DNA of 64,000 bases from Oasisia sp. SBJ-2009 (GCA_964017155.1 OZ024861.1:25872713-25936712), one strand, 5' to 3'; numbered from the stretch's first letter, positions 45,455 to 58,437 are shown. A program made the numbers and translations. Notes: a model not told the origin generated them from the sequence alone.

Positions 45455-45495
45455 CGACGTCAGTGATGCCGCCGAACTTACTGTCACTGACGTCG
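45455..45495. promoter_or_regulatory. Inverted pair of CRE-like sites before NT5DC1
   Basis: CGACGTCAGTGA at 45455-45466 and its exact reverse complement TCACTGACGTCG at 45484-45495, 17 bp apart, 37-77 bp upstream of the NT5DC1 start codon. Each arm carries a TGACGTC core, which ATF/CREB-type factors bind. Surroundings are CpG-rich. Promoter or 5' UTR role is inferred from position. Confidence 0.5.
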
Positions 45496-45549
45496 GTTGT
45501 AGTCGCAGAACGCGGCGGTCATGCCTGTGACAATGGTGGCTTTCGTCAT
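45484..45549 (-). CDS. Possible upstream open reading frame of NT5DC1
   Basis: ATG at 45549 opens 21 codons (MTKATIVTGMTAAFCDYNRR then Q) and stops at 45484, 65 bp before the main start. It could tune translation if the transcript starts upstream of it. Nothing shows that it is translated. Confidence 0.25.
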   Translation of the reverse strand: MTKATIVTGMTAAFCDYNRRQ

Positions 45550-45724
45550 TAAAATGAGCCAGAAACGTATTTTGACATGGACGATGAAAGCTGAACAAGG
45601 ATAGTTCGCGCCTACTACAGTAGAAATAGTCGACAACAACGTCGTTATACTTATGGTGCGTCACTTTCAGCGCTCGGAAGATAGCGCTCAGACGCGAACA
45701 AAATGTTATCGTCATCCTTTCGCT

Positions 45725-46145
45725 TACCGCATCCTCCTTGCTGTACTAGTCTAGGCCCTACTGTAACAGTAGGCATACTCATACTCATGTGTTGCCAATT
45801 TATTTGCTTTTACGTTGTCCGATGTGCTATATAGATTATAATTTAACACGGTCATGAGGGCAGTTTGTGGCAACTATTCATTGTGCTGACTGACTGGGTT
45901 ATCTGACTGACTGCCCAGATTGGCAGATAGAGTTCAAGACCACGCTGACCCAGCTATGCCTATGGTGGGTGCCGTTTGCATAACATACTCATAGGCGTTG
46001 ATTGGGTGAGCACCGTTGAGTCAACCTTGGGCTAACGACAACGTACAATCAACACAGTTTTCAAGTGAACCGAGTAAAGTATACTACTGTCAGTTTAATT
46101 AGTTCAATGGCACACGTGCACGAAAATTGTATACACCGTACACAT
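45725..46145. other. Intergenic stretch between NT5DC1 and the CELF-like gene
   Basis: No coding signal. Likely holds upstream control sequence of NT5DC1. Confidence 0.4.
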
Positions 46146-46149
46146 AATA

Positions 46150-46500
46150 AGAACATATATATTATATATATGTATATATATATATATATATATGTATATA
46201 TAATGTTTTATATGTATATATATATATGTATATATATACACATACATGCATGCATATATATGCATGCATACATACATATATACATACATACATACATATA
46301 TATATATATATACATATATACATAATATTATATACATATATACATATATACATATATACATATATACATATATACATATATACATATATACATACATACA
46401 TACATACATATATATATATATATACATATACACAAAATGACATATATACACATATATATATATATATGTATTTGTGTGTGTGTCTGTGTGCGTGTGCGTG
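46150..46500. repeat. TA/TACA compound microsatellite
   Basis: About 350 bp of TATA, CATATA, CATACATA and a final GTGTG run. Confidence 0.95.
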
Positions 46501-46512
46501 TGTACGTACAAT

Positions 46513-47430
46513 ATTGTAGACCAACCGCCCCTAAACCAACGTAGTGCCAATGTTGGGACAATTTAATATTGGCCAAACGGCTCAAATTATAGTTAAAAAA
46601 GTCAAGTATATATATATATCAAGCATGCAACAATTAATGTAAACAGATTAACTGTTTACATTAATTGTATTAAAATAATTATCACAATTGATATTTCTCA
46701 ACGGAATTAAACTCTCTTTTAAAGAATAATAGTATACATACGCTGCACATAATGGCAACTATTCAATTATTTGTACACTCACTGTCACAAGTATTATAGA
46801 TTTTTTTAGGAGTTTATTATACATAATATTTATGTTTGTGTATAACAATGTAGAACAACATTGGGCCACTGTTGGTCATCCATCCTAAATCAACATTGAG
46901 CCAACATTGAACCAAATTCTAAATATTTCTTTTAAAGAATATCACATCAAGTGTGGGACAATTGATTATAGTTACTTAATTCAACTACAATTAACTATGA
47001 AACATCTCAGTTAGATTATTCAGACAAGTAATATACTGTCTCTTACCAAAATGATTATTTAGATACACAGACAAATAACGACAGTTATTCTCATACACTA
47101 TCACTGATTCAAAATGTAGAGTATTGTTGAGGAATAATCATTTATATATCCATTTATAATATTATAGACCAACATTGAGCCAATGTTGGTCGAACACCCT
47201 AAACCAACCAAGTGCCAACATATGGGCCCAATATGTTGACCATGCATATTCTAAATTTTCAAAAAGTCAAATATACATAATACATGTCAGGCATGGGGCA
47301 ATTTACTTAAACAATTAAATTACAATTAAATTACTCAATTCAGTTAACCTTGCACAATTGTCTTGTCAATTAAAGGAAATCACTGACACATGGTGACAAT
47401 CGTTTGTACATTATCACTGTCTCACGCACA
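46513..47430. repeat. Diverged tandem repeat of about 320 bp, three copies
   Basis: Starts at about 46513, 46848 and 47163. Each opens with T(A/G)TAGA(C/A)CAAC and CCAACATTG-type blocks that are themselves near-palindromic (CCAATGTTGG), continues with a (G/T)GGGACAATT-like block and ends with a CACTGTC/ATCACTG block near 46780, 47095 and 47405. Divergence is high, so this is old. Class unknown. Confidence 0.6.
46630..46668. repeat. Perfect 17-bp hairpin
   Basis: ACAATTAATGTAAACAG and its exact reverse complement, separated by ATTAA. It sits in the first copy of the 320-bp repeat and is not preserved as a perfect hairpin in the other two. Confidence 0.9.
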
Positions 47431-48060
47431 CACACATGTATATTATATATATATTTATACATTGGTTACATTGCAATTTTTGCAGTGATGTTAAAATGTT
47501 GTTGCCTCTCATTCGATCAACACTTCCACGCTGATAGACAAGATGGTTTTTTTAATTGTTGCCTTGATTGAAACATGCTCCAAATACTTCTATACCTTTC
47601 ATTTATCCAGACTGTCAAAAAATCAAACTACACTAAAAGTAGTGCATTTCCTGTCTTTGTTGTTGGGGATAATCCTATTTCAAGCCACAAATTATACGTT
47701 ATACTGTACATGCGCACATCCATTTGTAGCGGTATGCTATCATTACATTATTATATATACGCAAATGTAATATCAAGCCATGATTAGCACACTTTGATCC
47801 TACTAACTGAGTATTATAAAATATTTTCTAATACTCTGGATTTTCTCCTATCCACGAGCGAAAACGCTTGCGCCTTCCTTTTTCTAAAGGTCTTTATCAT
47901 ATGAAATTAGTGACCTTGACCTTGTAAATTGTGCAAAAATCCCATTAAACCACACTAGCTCGTAAATAACACAATTTAACATCGAACTATTACCCGTATA
48001 GCATACATTATTTTGTTATTATGTTCCATGTTATAACAGTTTATAGTATTCTTAAGTTCA
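47431..48060. other. Unannotated intergenic stretch
   Basis: AT-rich, no gene or element recognised. Confidence 0.5.
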
Positions 48061-48087
48061 GATTGCTTTAACGGTACAACATTTAGT

Positions 48088-48180
48088 GGGCGTGGAATTG
48101 TGGGATAATTTCGTGCAGCCATCTTGTCTTGTGTTTGTGCCGTCCTGTGTGTTTGTCGTTGCCCGAAATATAGGTAAATA
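48088..48180 (+). promoter_or_regulatory. Candidate promoter / first exon region
   Basis: GGGCGTGG (Sp/KLF-like) at about 48088, GCAGCCATCTTG (YY1 motif in antisense) at about 48116-48127, and a donor-like ATAG|GTAAAT near 48172. This is the nearest promoter-like sequence upstream of the plus-strand CELF exons, but a minus-strand start is equally possible. Low certainty. Confidence 0.25.
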
Positions 48181-48329
48181 TTGTGCATGCCTTCATTACT
48201 TCCTTTGTAATATTATACCAGGGAGTAGTAGGATGGTTGATATACATCCTCATCTGTAAAGCTGTGGTATTTGCACGGTTAATTGTCGTGTACATATAAA
48301 TATTCATAGGCCTCTGGTCGAAATTCCGC

Positions 48330-49330
48330 TGTCAGTCACTCGGTATGTGTATTGACAGTCAGAAAGGCTTCCTCACCGTATTTGACCGGTCTACTTATCA
48401 CTATAAAATGCATGTGCACACCACTAAGGCTTATCATAAGTAACTTGGCTCGATCTAGTTTCTTGGCAAAATATAATGAAAGTGGGAAATTGTGAATGTG
48501 CCGTCCCAACTTAATTTTAATAGCAACAGAGCAGTGTAAAAATGGCCGTGTAAAAATGGTCTCGTACTCCCAGGGCCAGACCCAGTCGACTCGTAGTCTA
48601 CGAGACGTAGACAAATACCCGACCTCTACTCTAGGCAAGAACTTAATGAAGTGTATTAGTATGTACTGTAGTCTGGAGTATATCAAAATCCAGACTGATC
48701 AGGTATTCTGCTGATTAATCACGTAGACGTACACTGTGCATGTGGGCAGTGTGGCACTTGTGTATAATTCGGACCCACCTAAATTTTGTCCTGCTGTTAC
48801 AACTATCTTTGCCAACATTTGATACTCCATTTTGTTAATTTAATAGTTCAGGATCAGCTTACACATATTTATGGTTTATAATCAGCGCATCTTAGCAGAC
48901 TTTTATTGTTGAAAACTCTTGATTACAGCAGGTATGCTAGTCATATCAGAGACCATGTTTTGAATTACCGTTTAGTCTAGAAATCCATTTATGCAAGCCT
49001 TCAATAGCAGCTTTCAAAGTGAGCAGGATTCTACAGTAGACTGAGTAGAGGCCCAGGCCAGGTTGCGAAACTTGTAATAGGGCACGGCATGTAAGTCTCA
49101 TCTCACCATCTGTTGCCATATTTTTCCAATTTCATTCACGATCCAGTAATAGTAATAATAATACTAAACATTATTTATTTATGATACTCTTATCAAATAT
49201 ACATTTTATCTTTCCAAGAGTCGTGATTGCTAATGCAACTGTTCATAGAACATAATGTAGATATACTAAACAATTTACTAGTTTACCTAATAAATTGGAA
49301 ATGCTGTAAAAATATAGTGAATAAATAAAA
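48330..49330. other. Unannotated stretch
   Basis: No exon that can be joined in frame to the CELF exon was found here, and no transposon ends. Confidence 0.45.
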
Positions 49331-49342
49331 AAATTAGAATTG

Positions 49343-49629
49343 CAGTGTTTTCCTTGAGTAAAATGATGGGCAAGGTGGTAGGGTGGGCTGAGCGACCACC
49401 AAATGCGTGATGTGGGTCTGGGGACATGGCCACCTAGAACTGTTTAAAAACTACGTTCAAAGGGTGTTTCAACCTACTCCATGGGAAATAAATGCATAAT
49501 TTTTATAACTAAACGTGTTTATAGCAAGAGATAGCTATGCGGTGGCAATTCTGGAATATTTGGAGCGAGGTGGCTTAGAAAAATAGCGAGGTGGCCCAGC
49601 TCACTCATCATATAGCAGGGGAAACACTG
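49343..49629. mobile_element. Short hAT-like MITE
   Basis: Ends CAGTGTTTTCC and GGGGAAACACTG are inverted repeats, with ATGATG and GGTGG/CCACC blocks mirrored inside. 287 bp, no coding. Flanks do not show a clear 8-bp duplication (TAGAATTG left, CAAAATTG two bases beyond the right end). Confidence 0.65.
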
Positions 49630-49987
49630 TTCAAAATTGTACAAATGATAAAAACAGGATAAATAGCATTATTAAATATTCATTGACATAAGGGCATAGT
49701 TGCCCCAGTAGAAACTTCCATTGTAAATGTTATAGGTTTCCAGTCAATAAAAACATCTAAAAGGTGGTAACTACTCTGCAGAGAAGTAGTTATTTTCAAA
49801 TTGTTTGCATAGTACAGTAATTTTAACTTTGAATATGCTTACAAACAACGAGGGACCATATTTATATAGTCTGGCTAACTATTGATCAAGATGGGCCTGA
49901 AAAAAGAATTTTCATTATTTATAATGTGGGCTATAACCATTGCCTGTCTAACCATATACTAGTATTGACATAAATGCTTATTCTGTT

Positions 49988-50092
49988 AAAGTGTAAAGCG
50001 CTTTGAACATTCCTAATGACTTGATGCTGCACATGTACGTTTGCACATGTTATCTCTATTATATAAACTATGCAGAACTGCCTTAAAAATAG
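49988..50092 (+). mobile_element. SINE tail fragment
   Basis: AGTGTAAAGCGCTTTGA, then GACTTGATGCTGC, then after a 25-bp interruption TATATAAACTATGCAGAACTGCCTT. Same tail as the SINE at 25837. Confidence 0.65.
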
Positions 50093-51266
50093 CTACTACA
50101 CTTGGGTAACTGATTCTGTCCCATTTCGCTATGTTGTTAAAACCAAAGGGAATAAAGTTATAAAAGCCTTTATTGTTTGAATTCACAGTATGTTTCATCA
50201 TGTTATATGTTTTCATTTCCACCAAGAAAAGTATTAATAAAAATGTATTCATACTTTCATATAAATACAACATGCAACTGGCATTCTTCAAATATACACA
50301 GTTGAAGTACACACAAGAGCAACTCTTTTCATGCATTCTTTTTTTGGTCAAATCAAGAGCCAGGATGAGTTAGTATTTTGTACCAACCACTAACTAATCA
50401 TAGTTATTTGTGTTGTTACAAATATGGTTCCACTCTTGTAAATCCAATTGTGTTGAAAGAACTGAGTGCTGAAGGAGCCATCTTGCAATACAAGAAGAAC
50501 ATTTAATTAATGGAAAAACAGGATAGCTTTAATATATATTGTCCACATTGAAGATATTGAGTTTACATTTGATTGTATGAAATGGAAAGTTATGCAGCCC
50601 ACACATTATTTTATTACCTTTTTTACCTATATTTCACAGTTAACCTACATTTTACTTTACTAAATTGATTAACATGTATGCATAATTTAATAATTAATAA
50701 ATCTTAGTTTTCATGTCAGCTGCCAAGGACAAAGCTACTGGATAACCACACATGTTAGAATCCATGATTGTATTTTGTAGCTCTGCAAGGTCCAATTTGC
50801 ACAGCTTCTTTCTAAAGACAGTGAAAAGTTGCTAAAAGGCTGTGTTATATTGTGATTTAATCCCAAGGATATTTTCTTTGTTTTGGTCCGAAACCAGATA
50901 GAAGAATGTACCAATACGCCCTTTTATTGTCGCATGGAATTGAACAATTGTACCTTTGTTCTCTGCCCACTTGACCACTGGTCAGTTCAGTATGCTCCTG
51001 GTAAACCTTGCATTGTCTTTGATGCCATTTCATAATTGATCAGTTCCACTGAATGGTCAAACATATAATAAATTTGTCTAAACAGATTTATCTATGCATG
51101 CAGGGTACCATTTCGAATGAGTCATTTCAAATGTGAAATGTATTGTTGCATGGATTGTTAACTGCCGGGTAATTGAGAACAAATACAGTTGTATTGGTGT
51201 CGATTTGGTAATGTATTTTTTCCAGATAAATTAAGCTTTTTATGTATCCAGATTACAGTTTGAGTG
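50093..51266. other. Unannotated stretch
   Basis: AT-rich, no gene or repeat recognised. Confidence 0.45.
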
Positions 51267-51267
51267 G

Positions 51268-51485
51268 GGGAGCGGTGGTCGTGTGGTAGAGTGCTGGACT
51301 GTCAACCGAGGGGACGGTGGTTCGATCCCACCTACAACTGTTTTGAAACTTAGACAATTTCGTTCACTCCACATTTGCCTGTGGTCCCTTCTATCTGGTG
51401 TCTATGCCAGGGGAAGTAAAAGATCGATTGATGTTCTGAGCTCAGTTAATTGTAACTGAGTTCTGTGAGGCTGTCTTATTTTAAT
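51268..51485 (+). mobile_element. tRNA-derived SINE, second family
   Basis: A box GTGTGGTAGAGTGCTGG-like at about 51280, B box GGTTCGATCCC at 51319-51329, body with TTCGTTCACTCCACATTTGC and GGTGTCTATGCCAGGGGAA. Distinct from the 25837 family. A decayed relative is at about 60310-60535. Confidence 0.75.
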
Positions 51486-51520
51486 TATAATTTACCCCAG
51501 CCTTGTGGCTACACAGATTC

Positions 51521-51650
51521 ACCTAGTAAAGCATAAATTCACCTAATAAAGCATAAATTCACCTAATAAAGCATAAATTCACCTAATAAAGCATAAATTC
51601 ACCTAATAAAACATAAATTCACCTAGCAAAGCATAAATTCACCTAGTAAA
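51521..51650. repeat. 20-bp tandem repeat, about 6.5 copies
   Basis: Unit ACCTAATAAAGCATAAATTC with G/A and G/C changes in the edge copies. Confidence 0.95.
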
Positions 51651-54519
51651 GGCTACGACCCCATCTAAAATGAGCTGACAAAATAATTATTTAGTACATG
51701 TGTAACTATAAGATTATCAAAGTTAAACATTACAAGTGGTCTGTCAGCAGGGTGCCATCTTTAACACAAACCCACTAAACCAAGTATAAGAATGTTAACC
51801 CATCATCACCCAGAAATATAATTCACAAACTTGTAGTAATTTTTTATCCATGCAAAAATGGACTGGTCTGTTTTTTTGGGTATAATTTCACACCTGTAGG
51901 CTCACAGGTGGAATTGCATCAGACCTGGTTTATCCAATAATTACCTACATTGGGTTAGTTACTTACAGATACAAGGTGGTTATCCGTGTTACAATTACAT
52001 AATCAGTTTTAATACTGCACTGTGTACTGTATGTGTGTACTAAACTTTTGACTTCAAGAAAATCACTCCCAGTACATCTAGACAGTATTTGGTTATCTTG
52101 ATAGACTAAGAAGAGACAGCAACGCTATTGACAATACTCCTAGTGTGTTGGTAATGGTTGATTACTGCAGATAATTACAGTACACAACTGTAATGCTTTG
52201 TTGGCGAGACAGTTAGCACGGCTCTGTTGTGGTTACATAGCGCCTCATGAAAGACACTAGACTACTACGCTGATTCAAGTCTTCAGTGTTCTCTATACGT
52301 GCTATGGCATGCACCTGGCTATTTATTAATTTGCATTATTAATTTACTAAATGCTCATTGATCAATGAGGCATATTGCCTACGACCATAGACATGCCTGG
52401 CATAGAGTGCACATATTACATGCGCACACATTAGTGCGGTTGAGAAAGGTTGTCGGTGGTGACAAGGCTGAATGCAGTTGTGCTATCATTGACATGGTGC
52501 TTCTAGGCACAGTCAGCCAATAGCATTGGCAGGAGTGTTTGCGTTTACGCTGCACAGTTAGCTGTCTGTCCGTCTCTCTGTATCTCACTGACTGGCCGTC
52601 CCGTAGAGTAAGTATCACTTCAGTGTTTGCTGTGTTGGTGTGGGCAAATTTCATGAGTAATGTCGTTGATATACCATTACATAAATTCTGAATAAATAAA
52701 AACTAATTTTACCTGTGTGAATGATTTATTTATAGAACACTGGCATGTTTATATTGATCAATAACCAATTAACCATTAAACTTTATGAATGCAAGTTTGT
52801 GTCTAGGTCAGAAATGTTACTCAGGAGACTTGTTTTAATTAATGGTATTTTTGTGTAAACATTTGTTCTTCATGAATACAAAAATTGAATAACTATTCCA
52901 CCAAATACTTGCATAAATAGTAACCTAGGATAGTATACCAGTAGTGCACAAAATGGACACAACTAATTTTACCATATTATAAGTTTAGATGTACAAGTAA
53001 TTTAGTACAGTTAACAGTGGTAACATTAAAAACCTTGCCAGGATTATTTTATCATGCACGTTAATGTTTATTCTGATCAGTGCCAATGTATACAGTGACC
53101 ATTTTCATGGGATAACTGAAGAACTAACAACCCTGGTGTCATAAGTTGTACTGTCTCAAGTTTCTGGGAACTGACCTTTGGTAAAGATAGGTATTATCTG
53201 TTTTGGATACCAGCAAGGCTGCTGGTACTAAGAGGTGCAAGGTAGCCATGCTTGCCGGTTCAGTTTATAGATATGTGCAGCATTCATGCCTATTGGTGAT
53301 ATGCCAGGAATCTGCTGGTTTGTGGCAGGTTAGCCAGCAATCCAGCAGGTTTATGAAGAACAGTAACACTCAAAAAGAGTTACGGTAAAGTGGTCAATTT
53401 TAAAAGGTTCTTTCTAACGTGTGTGCCTGTGGTTTTCCGTAGTATTACATGTATGTTTGCTTGTGATAAACACACATTAATTTTGAGACTACCGGTAGTC
53501 TCAGTTACCCACTAGCCAGGCGCTGTGAGATGACTGCCATTTTGAAGCCTCTCACATCGGCCTAGGGAAATTATGCTCGGTGTTTGTCCTGCTGGGGTGG
53601 CCGTACCCCAAAATAGGGTAGAAACGATGAATGGCTCTCAGGCCGACTCTGAAATAACAAATAAATTAGGTTACACTTGTTATCAGACAATATTGTACTA
53701 ACAAATTATTTAAAATTAAGCTTATCCTGATTATTGAAGCATGATACGGAAAAAAACATAAATAATTTGTTTTTTCCATTTTTAGTTTTTCATCAAATTT
53801 TTATTTTCTCGCTATATCCTACAACTATTTTAATTATCAAAAGCCTACATACTATATAAACATTCATTTTACAAACCTGTGAATTAGTCAAAACAGTGAT
53901 GCTTCCAGAGCATGCACATATTGGTCGCAATTTGGTCCACCTTTTATATAGTCGCCTGGGGACCAATTCAAAGATAAAGAGCTCTTACTCTTAGGGAAAA
54001 TTCATCAATAAACATTCAATGTTAAATTAACATTTAAAAAAAAAGCAAATAACCATTGCCACATTACCGGGACCACTATATTATTCATCACACACCAGTG
54101 ACAATGTCCCTGGCACATCATGATGTTGACAGTTTTAATGAATTCAAAATCACAGCTAAGGTTCAAAATTGATTCTAAGGTGCAATGTTGGGTTTAAGAG
54201 CTGTTGAAATTGTTAGTGAGATGGGCCCCTGGTGTTTGTGTAAGTAGAAATTATACTTGCAACACAAGAAGTACACGTGTAGCCTGTTGTTGACTGGCAT
54301 TGTGGGGATCTCTTCCTCTAAACCTGTGCCACAAACCCCATCTTCCAGCAGGAAAGGCTTCCCAGTTGGGTGCACGCGAGGTGCAGAACAGGCAATATGC
54401 TCTATGTATGATAGCAATGTTGTAGCTTATTCCCTATGGATGGAGACTAATTACTGTCAAGCTTAAAAGTTGAATGTATCCCATCGTTGACCTTGATGTC
54501 TTGTGTGTCCCTGTTGCAG
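51651..54519. other. CELF-like gene 5' region, unannotated
   Basis: No exon or transposon that I can support. A GC-richer patch at about 53500-53640 contains GACTACCGGTAGTC, a small palindrome. Confidence 0.4.
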
Positions 54520-54532
54520 GTAAGTACCAATC

Positions 54533-54591
54533 ATGCTGGAAATTGCATCGCCACAGTCTCCGATCTGTCTGACGCTCCCGTTAGCAGACAG
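54533..54591 (+). CDS. CELF: CELF-like gene, candidate alternative first coding exon a
   Basis: ATG at 54533 opens 19 codons (MLEIASPQSPICLTLPLAD) and ends in AG before a GTAATG donor at 54592. Joined to the RRM exon at 61812 the split codon is AG+C (Ser) and the frame continues NMNSPQ. An in-frame TAA lies at 54521-54523, so this would be the true start of that isoform. Vertebrate CELF genes also use several N-terminal exons before this RRM exon. The region upstream (TTGCAG|GTAAGT) looks like both an acceptor and a donor, so the 5' border is unclear. Confidence 0.5.
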
Positions 54592-54599
54592 GTAATGTA

Positions 54600-56800
54600 C
54601 CATTTGTATAAGTCACACACACACATACACGTCTGTCACTAAGGTTGCCACATTCTTTGTAGTCTGGTAAGCACCTTTTACTTTTCCAGATCTAACAACT
54701 AACTGACTTAAGCAAAACTGTGTGTGTGTGTCGATGAATGTTTGATGGAGAGTAATTTTGAAGTTCACAATTGTTCCTTGCTAAGTTAATCATTGGATCT
54801 GTTGATAAGGTGGTGGCAGTTTAGTGAGTTTATACGACTTGCCAAAATCATAATTTGATTAGGGTTCTAAACATGAGTATGTTATTGTACACACTTTAAA
54901 AGGATATATGTCATATTCAGAGGGTGTTGTTATATTTTAAGAACATCTATGCAGACACCAACTGTTACGTTTACAACTAACATAGTCTTACAATAATTAT
55001 AGTAATTTGTGTCAATTCAACTCTGTTGCCAGCAGTGCTAATTGTTATAAAGATGTAACTAGCAGTTTGTGATGGAAGTAGCTAACTAGCTATTGCAGTA
55101 GAAAAACTGCCCATTAGTCACCCAGGTTTGCCATGGACATTTTTGAACCAATATTATGAGTACTGGAGTTCAGTACAGTCTGGAACTGATTCCTCCGTCT
55201 ATTAGCTGTGTGTCTGTGTTCACCTGTTGTGGTTTAACTGCACTCTTCTGGTGGCATACACAGCACACACAACCGCTTCAAACACTGTTTATTCATTAAC
55301 ATAAACTGCACAATAACTGACATTGCCACGCAATAAATCCACTGCTAGTGCTACAGTTGTTGTGGTGTTGTCAAATGACCAAGATATACAGTAACAGTCT
55401 CAGAGGGCACCAGTAAATGTAGCCACCTGTTACGTAATCTGCATGTTAAAGGTATCACCAGTTTGAAGGGTGGCAATTGAGATATTAACTCAGGTGTTGT
55501 GGCAGTTTTGAAGGTAGGTAAACACTAAGCATTCAGATATACAAATGTCGCTCTGCCTACACAGTTAAAATTGTACATTCACACCATTGGCATCCAATGC
55601 TACTTTACATCATTTGCATCCAATTTTATAATAATTATTAGCAATGAAGTCTTCTCATTTTTTAACCTAAATTATGTGCACTACAAAATCTACCACATGC
55701 CACTAACAGGTTAAAATAATTATTTATTAAGGATTACATAGTTTTTCATTACTTTATAAACAATAAGATATTAGTTAAGGATTACACAATACACAGGTAT
55801 TCATTACGTTTAAGACTAGCAAGTAATGGGCCCCTGGTGGGATGAGTGTCTTGGGAGGGTATAGTCCTCCCTGTACTGCTGCCCTTAGTGCTCTGTCCCT
55901 GCTGTAGTTTCCCTCCACTGCTCCCAATCAGCACCCCCTCCTCCCACCTTTCATCCCCAACTAACTAGCACATGTCCCTCTGCACTTAGTCATCACACTT
56001 CAACTGAACTCTCTAGCTGTCAGCTCACTTGCCTTCTGGGCCAGACTACTTTCCCACCATCATCCAACTTATTGTCGTAAGTACAACACAGTCTATGACT
56101 ACAGTCTAAAATAATAATTTGGCTATGTAAGAGAAAAGGAAAGCAGAAACTGAGAATCATAATCACGGCCAGCCTCACCGATGACAGAGTTGGAAAGAAC
56201 AGATTAATTTACTGATCACCACATATAAAAAGGTGATATACTAGTGAATATGTCAGCAAGTAGAGCACAGCATTACTCAGCATGTGTGTGCAAACTCAGT
56301 AGAACTAATGCTGTTATATCTAGACGATATCTAGCACAACAGATTTATAGCCAGTTTCTTCAAGAAACGGATACCCACAATTCTGTGCATAATCTCACTG
56401 CACAGCTGCTGATAAAACTGGCATTCCTGAATTTGTTCTAATCAAGATAACTGTTTTGCTGGTGGGAAGTGCCCCTGTATCAGATATGTTTGAGTGGTGA
56501 GTGTTTCCCTGCTTTATGTAGGTGCAGTCTGGGTAGTGTAAGGGTTAGATTATTGCTGTGTAGTGACTGGTTGGGTGTCATTAGTAGTGGCAATTAGGCC
56601 AGCTGGGTGTAAAATGAAGCTGTTGCCAGGATTTACCAGGCAGGGGCTGTTGTTTTCTCCCAGCCGTGTTCCCAGGGGAAGGTGTTCTAGAGGTTGTCTG
56701 GGACAGTTGGGGCAATACAAGAGCATGTTGTGTGACTGTTGTCCAGCAATTATGATTTGTTTTAATAAAACTGTTTTATAGACATTGCAGATTTTTTTGT
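54600..56800. other. CELF-like gene intron, unannotated
   Basis: Mostly featureless. A weak copy of the LINE block near 25560 lies at about 56120-56210 (GAGAATCATAATCACGGCC, CTCACCGATGACAGAG). Confidence 0.4.

Positions 56801-56801
<1 letters not shown>

Positions 56802-56892
<91 letters not shown>
56802..56892. repeat. (TA)n microsatellite
   Basis: About 45 TA repeats, uninterrupted. Confidence 0.97.
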
Positions 56893-56893
<1 letters not shown>

Positions 56894-58039
56894 CATAATT
56901 GTGAGTGGCAGTAGAATATTATTCACCGGATGATGTTTGTTCAAATTCCTGTTTGAAACAGTTTGAAGGTCATATATTACAACACAAATTATAACATTAC
57001 GCATTTATTTAATTGTTCTTTGGTGATCAATCAAGAAATTGTAAGAACTATGGACATTTTAGTACTGTAGACTAGTGAAACCCTAAAATAGCTGCATATC
57101 AGAAATAATTGAAGGTCAATAAACATTTCTGCCTGCTCTTGGCTGGCAGTTATTTGCAGGACATTTGACGAATCGGCCAGTTTCTACCCCACTTTGTTGT
57201 CAGGAGTGTGGGAATGACATAGATTTATTTTAATTAAGAGACCCGTCAACCCGTCCAAATGATGGGTAAAGTTCACTTTGGATAGGCACACACTGTAATG
57301 GACAGGTAAATGGATAGACTGGTCACCATTTTAGGAGCAAAACAGTTTTTTCTCACACTGTTCACATTTGTATTGAATTTAGACTAGACTTCTTGGACTG
57401 GTCAGAAAATGGTCTTACATAAAGGCCTGGGATACGATCCAACTAATCAACGTTAGCACGCAGGCTTATATCTTTCCTCAAATGTAGTATGCACAGATCT
57501 TTAGTACTGTTTACATTAAACAGTAATATCTAAACTGTCAGTATGAGCACTACTTTTGGGTTTACTGAAAACATTATGAAAGGCAGAATAGCGTCAACAT
57601 ATAAATTATTCCAATTAATAATTAAATGACGAACAGGCAGTCTTGGAAGTAAATTAGACATGTTTGGTTGATGATGTATTCATGTATGTGTAGATAATGC
57701 CTGTTTATAGCATGTCTTGAAATATGCAGAATACAGACTCGTTGTGAATGAACTGACACGTTTTCTCTCGTTTTCGGCTCTTCTAATTATCCAGAAGTCA
57801 TGTTTTGAGGAGTGCAAAGACACCATGAGTCCTTTGCAAACCTAACATTGGTCACAAGTGTGCTATTAACCATGCTGCTCTGGCCTAACACTCCTAGGGG
57901 AGTGATTGACCTGGTATATAGTGGTAGTTATTACTGTAGCATGTCTCATTTGTTTGTATAGGCTAAAGAATTATGGGAAACTACTATACATAGTGCTCTT
58001 TCTTGTGTACTGTTCCAGACTATTGGTTCTTATGAACAT
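56893..58039. other. CELF-like gene intron, unannotated
   Basis: Contains one of two loose copies of a CCGTC(C/A)AATGATGGGTAAA-like block (about 57240-57310); the other is at about 59795-59870. Otherwise nothing recognised. Confidence 0.35.
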
Positions 58040-58230
58040 GTTTGGTTTTGGAGGCTTTGCATTCTTCAAACTGGCACCTAAACTGGAACAGTCACACCTC
58101 ACCAATGCAGCCACCTTGCAGCAAAGGTCACCATAAGAGAGTTCAGAACTATTCACATATCAGAAATTAGTGATGCTAACACAATCACCCTGCTATTGTG
58201 GCTACTATAATACAAAGGTTTCACTGTACA
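58040..58230. repeat. Degenerate MITE-like dispersed repeat
   Basis: CCACCTTGCAGCAAAGGTCACC followed after about 100 bp by GGTTTCACTGTAC. Related endings at 32473, 62190 and 63340. Confidence 0.3.
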
Positions 58231-58335
58231 TCAACCAGTCAGTGTGACACCAAATGCTGCATCTTTTAGTGCAGTGCCGAAGATGTACATTTTAAAAGTG
58301 GCACTGTAATTAAATTGATGATTATGTGTTTGTGA

Positions 58336-58348
58336 GTGTGTACGTGTG

Positions 58349-58380
<32 letters not shown>

Positions 58381-58405
58381 TGCATGCGTGCATGCGTGTG
58401 TGTGT

Positions 58406-58436
<31 letters not shown>

Positions 58437-58437
58437 T
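58336..58437. repeat. TG / TGCG / TA compound microsatellite
   Basis: GTGTGTG, then GCGTGCGTGC, then TATATA. Confidence 0.95.

Noticed and set aside
45281..45715. Longer NT5DC1 N-terminus from an upstream ATG
   Set aside because: The added residues look like translated 5' UTR, and the family N-terminus aligns from the ATG at 45418.
46065..46585. Tyr/Ile/His-rich frames on both strands
   Set aside because: Translations of TA/TACA microsatellite DNA.
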